From: Acidilobaceae archaeon UBA158
GTDB taxonomy: Archaea > Thermoproteota > Thermoprotei_A > Sulfolobales > Acidilobaceae
Length of the DNA stretch: 10,597 nucleotides
NCBI GenBank assembly: GCA_002506595.1
Contig: DAXV01000032.1
Span: 1-10,597 of the forward strand
Direction of reading: 5' to 3'
A model generated the notes under the pieces. The model was not told where the DNA came from. It saw only the letters and a list, made by a program, of their open reading frames with translations, and ran no database searches. Position numbers and translations under genes: made by a program. The stretch's first letter is position 1; each line of letters opens with the position of its first letter. Below, piece after piece: positions 6,045 to 10,597 of the stretch.

Positions 6045-6307
6045 CATACAGTTTTTTCTACTACTATAGTTAAGAAACTGCTTTTCTTTCCTTTATTTTT
6101 AGATGTACCTATAAATGAAGAAACTATTTTTAAATTTTCTCCTAATCTGGATTTCATAGCTAGATATACTTCAGCAACTTTGCATATATTTTCTCCTATA
6201 CCTGTTATCTCTATTTGTTTTGTTCCCTTGTTTAATTCTAATATAGCTTGCAGTGCATAATCCTCAATTGCCTCTTTTCCCAAATTAATTTTAACCTTTT
6301 CTTCCAT
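6044..6307 (-). CDS. alba: Alba-family chromatin protein, Alba2 (Sso10b2)-like
   Basis: This 87-residue basic nucleic-acid-binding protein has the Alba fold. Visible landmarks are ITGIGENICKVAEVY (34-48), corresponding to the Alba xGxGxxIxKAVxxx helix, and SRLGENLKIVSSFIGTS (53-69), which recalls the DRLGDGVQLV...GS segment of Sulfolobus Alba2. The double lysine of Alba1 (GKKPVMNYV) is LGKEAIEDYA here (9-18), with E12 replacing the second Lys, so DNA contacts should differ from Alba1. C-terminal lysines (SKNKGKKSS, 69-77) form the flexible beta-hairpin that usually enters the minor groove. The gene has its own TATA box and a GGTAGGTG ribosome-binding element before ATG 6307. It follows reverse gyrase by 59 bp on the same strand. 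Alba2 proteins often heterodimerise with Alba1, which is not in this window. Confidence 0.9.
   Translation of the reverse strand: MEEKVKINLGKEAIEDYALQAILELNKGTKQIEITGIGENICKVAEVYLAMKSRLGENLKIVSSFIGTSKNKGKKSSFLTIVVEKTV
6052..6057 (+). terminator. T-run terminator after the sRNA pair
   Basis: TTTTTT begins 8 nt after the end of the second sRNA. It fits the oligo-T termination used by archaeal RNA polymerase. It lies within the 3' coding end of alba on the opposite strand. Confidence 0.5.
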
Positions 6308-6340
6308 TTAATGCACCTACCTTTATTTTAACCTTGAGAA

Positions 6341-6353
6341 ATTAAATATATAA
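6341..6353 (-). promoter_or_regulatory. TATA box of alba
   Basis: The minus-strand TTATATATTTAAT is centred about 40 bp before the ATG at 6307. That predicts a leader of about 14 nt which contains the GGTAGGTG ribosome-binding element. Alba is therefore likely transcribed independently of reverse gyrase as well as by read-through. Confidence 0.5.
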
Positions 6354-6366
6354 CTTTTAGCCTGGC

Positions 6367-9300
6367 TTATCTGCAATAACCACTTAACCTTTTTACGAAT
6401 ATTTCATTATAAATTTTATTAATAAATTCTATAGGGGAAATTTTTTGGTTTTCAATCATATCTAATTGTTCTTCTAAAACCCTGCTACTTTCCTCAGTTA
6501 ACAGCTCTTTAAAAATGGATCCCATTAGATCCTGATATATTTCGATACCATTCTTTGTTGGTATCATATATTTCTGCTTTTTACTTTCAATAACGTAACC
6601 ATGTCTTATATTTGATTCTATAACTTTAGCATATGTGCTAGGTCTTCCTATATTTTTCTTTTTCATAAGCATTACTAGGTCACCATTTTTATAAGGCTCT
6701 ATTAAACTGCCTCTATAATAAATGATATTGTCTATATTGATTTCATATTCAACATTAAGCTCCTTTTTGACCCAATTTTCAATAACTGGCTTTGATATTA
6801 ATGTAAATCCTTCTTTTATAATTGATACATTAAAATCCTTTTCTAATGATAAGTCTCCTAAATTTATTCTTACCAAAGCTTTTTCTATTGTTGATGATGT
6901 CATTTGGCTAGCTAAAAATCTTTCAAATATCATTTGATATAGTCTGTAATGATATTGAGTTAATTCTATTGGAACCTTAATTGTTCTTTCCAATACTCCT
7001 CTTTCTAATTCTTGTGCATTTAATGGTCTAGTTGTTCTGATAGCTTCATGAGCTCCTTCTTCGCTCCAAGTCCTTGGTTTAAAGTATTGCAATAAATTTA
7101 TTTTTTGTAGATATTCTTTTGCTACTTGTATTCCTATCTGTGATATTCTAATCGAATCTGTTCTATGGTATGTTATCAATCCAGAGTAAAACAAGTCTTG
7201 AGCTAATTTCATTGTTAATTGTGCAGTAAAACCATATTTTTGGCTAGCATCATATATTAAAGCATCAGTTGTATATGGAGGTAATGGATTTATTTCCTCA
7301 TTATAAACATTTAATGTCATTATCTTTAGTTTATTATTTTTCACAGCATTCTCGGCCTGTTCCTTGTCCTTCGTATAGTAATAAATATAAGTTCCACTTG
7401 GAAGTTTTACTTTTATTTTATATCCTAACTCTTTTTTGTATTCATTATACCTATCAATAATCCATCCTAATACTGGAGTTTGGACTCTTCCAGCCCCAAG
7501 CCATATTTTGCTATATTTGTTTTGCAGATATTTGCTAGTAGAAAATCCAATCCATCTATCATCTATTCTTCTTGATATTTGGGCATTTACCAAACCTTTA
7601 TTTAATTTTCCTGGATTTCTTAAAGCCTCTAAAACAGCATTTAATGTAACTTCATGAAATGCAGATCTATATATGTTTTTATTATAAGGTCTCAATGCTA
7701 AATATAGATCCCATGCAATTTTTTCTCCCTCCCTATCTGGATCAGTCATTATTAATATTTGATCGACTTCGGTTGCTAACCTTTTTATTGATTGTAATAT
7801 CGATTCAGAAGTTACAACTGCGCTTGAACCGCATCTAGGGCATTTATTTGTTTCTTGAGTAAATTGATAACCACATTTTAAGCATCTTTTTATTGAAGTA
7901 TAAAGTGGACTTATTGTAGAATCAACAATTTTTATGCCGTAACAGGAATCGTTATTATCATCTACTGTCAATTCATAGACATGTCCTTTTGATGCTGTTA
8001 TTGTTAAAAGGTAAACGGTATTTGTTACAGGATCAACCGTAGTTGTTTCATAGATGTTAAGATTCCCTTCTCTCCTTCTTGCAGGCTTTCCCCAAAAGCT
8101 TGATATCGTTTTTGCTTTTGTAGGGCTTTCAACAATTATTAATTCGCTAACTATATTTACTTTTTTCCCACCATCTAATTTTCTTGATTCTTCTAATTCT
8201 TTAATAACTTCATCTAAGTTTACATCTTCAAGTCTTATAAAATTTGCCTGGCTAACCCATCTTAACTTTTCACCTATAGATTCTATTAATTCTGGCATTT
8301 CATCAATTATTATTGATAGCCCTTTTGTCATATGTCCGTAGTATAATCTACTTGTTCTTCCGCTGGCCTGGAGGTAAGTTGGGCCATCAGAAGAATAGAG
8401 ATATAATACGTTTTTTTCATTTCTTATTACAAATGAACCAATTTTTATTATATCACCATCGTTTGGTAAATAATTAAGTATAGCATTATAAACTCTTGGT
8501 ATAGAGTTATTAATAACTTCTTTCATTGTTTTCAATATGCCTTTAGCTTCTATTTCTCCTCTAAGCACAGCAGCAACTAATGGAGACTGCTCTCCATACT
8601 TGGACAAGAAACTTTCTAGGCTCTTCCTTAAACTTGAAAATGATTGATCTTTTTCCTCTAGAAACATTACAATTCTAAGTAGCCTTTGAGGAGATATTAA
8701 TGCAGTTTTTAATTCAAGTTTTCTTGCTGGAGTTCCTATAAATATTGCATATTTAATTATTTCAGGTAAATCAATCCCTCTTACAATTGTGCCATATCGA
8801 CTTGCTAAGCCAACAATTACACTGACTTCGTTTCTTTGAAGTTTTTCAACAGCTCTCCTAGAATTAGATATAGCCTGGACAGCATTTACACCGTTTTCTT
8901 TAAGCATCTCCAAAAGTGGTTTTACTGCATTTTTTCCATATGATTGAGAAATAAAAATTATTCCTCCATTACCTAGTTTCTTGACAAGATCAACTGCATC
9001 TTTAAATACTGATTTGGATATCTTATATGTATCGATAACGTTTCTTAAATAATCAGTACCACCACCAATTTCAAATCCTAATAGTTCCCTAAATATTAAA
9101 TGCTTAATACCCTTTGGCCTACCTGTTGCTGAAGCAATAATCAGTTGACCTTTCAATTCTTCATTATTACTTAATAATAGTTTCATCTGTAAATCAGATA
9201 TTTCTTGCTCTAGCTGCTTTATTTTATCTTCCCTTTTATTTGATAAGGCTATGCCATAATTCATTTTTTTGTTAACCAACTCATAAGCTATTTCAACACT

Positions 9301-9996
9301 TTCTTGAGAATAGCCTAATAAGACTAATACTCTATCAATGTTTTTACTATTTCTTAAAAGGCTATCAACATCATCTACAACTATTAATCCAAAAGGTAAA
9401 AATTCTTTAAGTTTATTGAAATTTTTCATTAAAAATCCTGGGGTTATAATCAATATCTTAAATTCTCCATTACTTATCTTTGTTATCATTTCTTCTTTTA
9501 TATTTTTGGGCATAGATGAATAATAAAACGCAATACCATCATTAATAAAAGTTTTTAATCTTTCAGCAGTTTGAGCAACTAAATTTTCTGTTGGCGTTAA
9601 ATACATGATCTTTCTATCGAATCCATTCATGGCCCTGTAGGCGGTATAAGCCATTAACAATGTAGACTTTCCTACACCAGTCGGAGCAACTATAGAAAAA
9701 CTTTCAGGATACAAAAGTCTCCTTGCCCAACTTTTTTGAGCACTAGATAACGTATATCCTGTTGTTTTTTCAAAATATTCTTTAAATTCTCTAAAACTTT
9801 TTTCCAGATAATATAACCATGAGTATCCATAAAGCTTACCTGATTTCTTAAGCATATCACCAATTAATATTGGATCATTATCTTCTGGCTCTGTTTCTAA
9901 GCACTGCTTGCATGGTAATCCTTTTTCTAGTCTATCTGAAGTTATTTCCTTACCGCAATTTGGACATAAATGTCTAAATATTGGATTTAAAGACAT
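6367..9996 (-). CDS. rgy: Reverse gyrase (helicase-topoisomerase IA fusion)
   Basis: This 1209-residue enzyme introduces positive supercoils using ATP and is the hallmark protein of hyperthermophiles. In order, it has an N-terminal zinc finger (C11, C14, C29, C32), a helicase-like module with Walker A APTGVGKST (104-112), motif II VVDDVDSLL (206-214), motif III ASAT (288-291) and motif VI-type QASGRTSR (543-550). A predicted coiled coil (about 254-275) lies between motifs II and III. The topoisomerase half follows: TOPRIM start IVESPTKAK (621-629), a second zinc finger (C705, C708, C719, C722), acidic TDPDREGE (751-758) and catalytic Y943 in GLITYHRTDS (939-948). All catalytic residues seen are intact and the length is normal. 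The start is supported by TTTTAAAC about 31 bp upstream, predicting a nearly leaderless message. Whether it is the TopR1 or TopR2 type cannot be told here. Confidence 0.98.
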   Translation of the reverse strand: MSLNPIFRHLCPNCGKEITSDRLEKGLPCKQCLETEPEDNDPILIGDMLKKSGKLYGYSWLYYLEKSFREFKEYFEKTTGYTLSSAQKSWARRLLYPESFSIVAPTGVGKSTLLMAYTAYRAMNGFDRKIMYLTPTENLVAQTAERLKTFINDGIAFYYSSMPKNIKEEMITKISNGEFKILIITPGFLMKNFNKLKEFLPFGLIVVDDVDSLLRNSKNIDRVLVLLGYSQESVEIAYELVNKKMNYGIALSNKREDKIKQLEQEISDLQMKLLLSNNEELKGQLIIASATGRPKGIKHLIFRELLGFEIGGGTDYLRNVIDTYKISKSVFKDAVDLVKKLGNGGIIFISQSYGKNAVKPLLEMLKENGVNAVQAISNSRRAVEKLQRNEVSVIVGLASRYGTIVRGIDLPEIIKYAIFIGTPARKLELKTALISPQRLLRIVMFLEEKDQSFSSLRKSLESFLSKYGEQSPLVAAVLRGEIEAKGILKTMKEVINNSIPRVYNAILNYLPNDGDIIKIGSFVIRNEKNVLYLYSSDGPTYLQASGRTSRLYYGHMTKGLSIIIDEMPELIESIGEKLRWVSQANFIRLEDVNLDEVIKELEESRKLDGGKKVNIVSELIIVESPTKAKTISSFWGKPARRREGNLNIYETTTVDPVTNTVYLLTITASKGHVYELTVDDNNDSCYGIKIVDSTISPLYTSIKRCLKCGYQFTQETNKCPRCGSSAVVTSESILQSIKRLATEVDQILIMTDPDREGEKIAWDLYLALRPYNKNIYRSAFHEVTLNAVLEALRNPGKLNKGLVNAQISRRIDDRWIGFSTSKYLQNKYSKIWLGAGRVQTPVLGWIIDRYNEYKKELGYKIKVKLPSGTYIYYYTKDKEQAENAVKNNKLKIMTLNVYNEEINPLPPYTTDALIYDASQKYGFTAQLTMKLAQDLFYSGLITYHRTDSIRISQIGIQVAKEYLQKINLLQYFKPRTWSEEGAHEAIRTTRPLNAQELERGVLERTIKVPIELTQYHYRLYQMIFERFLASQMTSSTIEKALVRINLGDLSLEKDFNVSIIKEGFTLISKPVIENWVKKELNVEYEINIDNIIYYRGSLIEPYKNGDLVMLMKKKNIGRPSTYAKVIESNIRHGYVIESKKQKYMIPTKNGIEIYQDLMGSIFKELLTEESSRVLEEQLDMIENQKISPIEFINKIYNEIFVKRLSGYCR

Positions 9997-10062
9997 TAAT
10001 ATACCGCCTGAGGGCCATCCTCGTTTAAAATGTGTCTAAACGCTCAGAGTTATTAAGCGTTA
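9997..10062 (-). promoter_or_regulatory. Reverse gyrase promoter region with overlapping inverted repeats
   Basis: The minus strand carries TTTTAAAC (10030-10023), a near-perfect crenarchaeal TATA box. It is embedded in the inverted repeat CGTTTA/TAAACG (10022-10027 with 10037-10042). A second repeat AACGCT/AGCGTT (10039-10044 with 10056-10061) shares four bases with the first, and GAGG/CCTC (10010-10013 with 10019-10022) lies toward the gene. The stretch is richer in GC than its surroundings. An operator for a dimeric regulator is possible. Confidence 0.45.
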
Positions 10063-10075
10063 AGGCTATGTTATT

Positions 10076-10102
10076 GAAAATAAAAAAAATTAAAAATTAA
10101 AA
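10076..10102 (-). terminator. T-rich terminator after the solute-binding protein gene
   Basis: Directly after the TAA at 10103 the minus strand is almost pure T and A, with runs of four, five and eight T. This matches intrinsic oligo-T termination in archaea and separates the upstream gene from reverse gyrase. Confidence 0.6.
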
Positions 10103-10597
10103 TTATGGTTTTTCCCACCACCAGAAAAACGATTCTAACCCATTAGTTACTGCAGGATTAGATTGCCATGCTAAATTATTTTGATATGCATTCATATAAG
10201 ATCCTAAAATCCAGAACTTACTTGGTATAACTACATAAACATATAGATATTGATTAATTGCTAATTGCTGAGCATTTTTTATTATGGTTGACGCATTAGA
10301 CCAACCTTCTTCATCAGCTAAATCTGCTTCTATTACTAATTTATTTAGTTGATTATATTGTTGTGCTTCTTGCCATAGTAATGAACCTACATATGTATTA
10401 TTTGTTTGGTTGAATTTCAATGATAGCTGTTCAAGATAGTTAACATCTACTCCATCAGGTGCTGGATATATACCACCTTGTTGATACATAAAAGGAAGCC
10501 AATACCATGTTAATGGTATACCGTTCCAATCTAAATAATATAAAGGTAATGGATTTTCTCCAGGTATCATGTATGATATTATTGTTGAGAAAGGCAT
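10103..10597 (-). CDS. C-terminal part of an ABC-transporter solute-binding protein, family 5 (peptide)-like (partial)
   Basis: The frame is open at the right edge and ends with TAA at 10103, leaving the last 164 codons. The Met at the very edge is most likely internal. Features fit the C-terminal lobe of family 5 (dipeptide/oligopeptide) binding proteins of Crenarchaeota: a YYLDWNGIPLTWYWLPFMY stretch, where these proteins typically carry a D/W/P-rich substrate loop; LLWQEAQQYNQLNKLVIEAD (helical, like the xxxLYxxAQxIxxxD segment of the family); and a tail ending ESFFWWWEKP. There is no C-terminal membrane anchor, so attachment would rely on an N-terminal signal-anchor outside the window. 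N-glycosylation sites are visible (NQT, NNT, NAS). A substrate cannot be assigned. The gene is followed by a strong T-rich terminator. Confidence 0.7.
   Translation of the reverse strand: MPFSTIISYMIPGENPLPLYYLDWNGIPLTWYWLPFMYQQGGIYPAPDGVDVNYLEQLSLKFNQTNNTYVGSLLWQEAQQYNQLNKLVIEADLADEEGWSNASTIIKNAQQLAINQYLYVYVVIPSKFWILGSYMNAYQNNLAWQSNPAVTNGLESFFWWWEKP

Noticed and set aside
6722..9523. Plus-strand open frames inside reverse gyrase (for example 6722-6937, 7269-7657, 8054-8341, 9338-9523)
   Set aside because: They are low-complexity shadows of the reverse gyrase gene, without ribosome-binding sites or recognisable domains.
9976..10019. Short upstream frame (14 codons) overlapping the reverse gyrase start on the minus strand
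   Set aside because: The predicted transcription start from the TATA box lies downstream of its ATG, so it is probably not transcribed.
9997..10075. A third C/D or an H/ACA guide RNA in the GC-richer gap before reverse gyrase
   Set aside because: CTGA occurs, but no C box at proper distance and no ACA-tailed hairpin of normal length could be built on either strand.
1..10597. CRISPR array, insertion sequence or defence system
   Set aside because: No regularly spaced direct repeats, transposase or recognised defence protein was found; all large genes are housekeeping or transport types.

Overview
The window is AT-rich DNA from a hyperthermophilic, probably acidophilic, crenarchaeon. Reverse gyrase, an Alba chromatin protein, archaeal TATA boxes, C/D box guide RNAs and crenarchaeal-style substrate-binding proteins at both edges point that way. 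A split AcnX-type phosphomevalonate dehydratase argues against Sulfolobales, which use the classical mevalonate route. Together with the very low GC, it suggests an Acidilobales/Desulfurococcales-like lineage; a Caldisphaera-like organism is my best guess, from memory and not tested.

Layout. 1-438 (-) is the N-terminal part of an exported, membrane-anchored protein that runs off the left edge. 481-3074 (-) is a tight operon: an HhH-GPD-like Fe-S protein, then the large and small subunits of phosphomevalonate dehydratase (archaeal isoprenoid/lipid synthesis). 3147-4140 (+) is a two-gene unit: a small winged-helix-like protein and a methylthioadenosine/purine nucleoside phosphorylase. 4232-5404 (+) is an MFS transporter, ending 2 nt from the convergent universal stress protein gene (5407-5835, -). 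5900-6044 (+) holds two tandem C/D box sRNAs not described by any ORF. 6044-6307 (-) is an Alba2-like protein and 6367-9996 (-) is a full-length reverse gyrase. 10103-10597 (-) is the C-terminal part of a family 5-like solute-binding protein that runs off the right edge.

How it fits together. Alba and reverse gyrase form a DNA topology/chromatin block, each with its own promoter. The two sRNAs next to alba have textbook kink-turn geometry. By pairing against rRNA remembered from established sequences, they appear to guide 2'-O-methylation of rRNA, and both guides of the second RNA point at the peptidyl transferase centre of 23S rRNA. The divergent pairs (Fe-S protein/wHTH gene and uspA/sRNA) each seem to share one near-symmetric TATA element. 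No mobile element, CRISPR array, tRNA or rRNA was seen. The most interesting content is the sRNA pair, the odd HhH-GPD-like protein in the isoprenoid operon, and the Asp-to-Asn change in the nucleoside phosphorylase active site.
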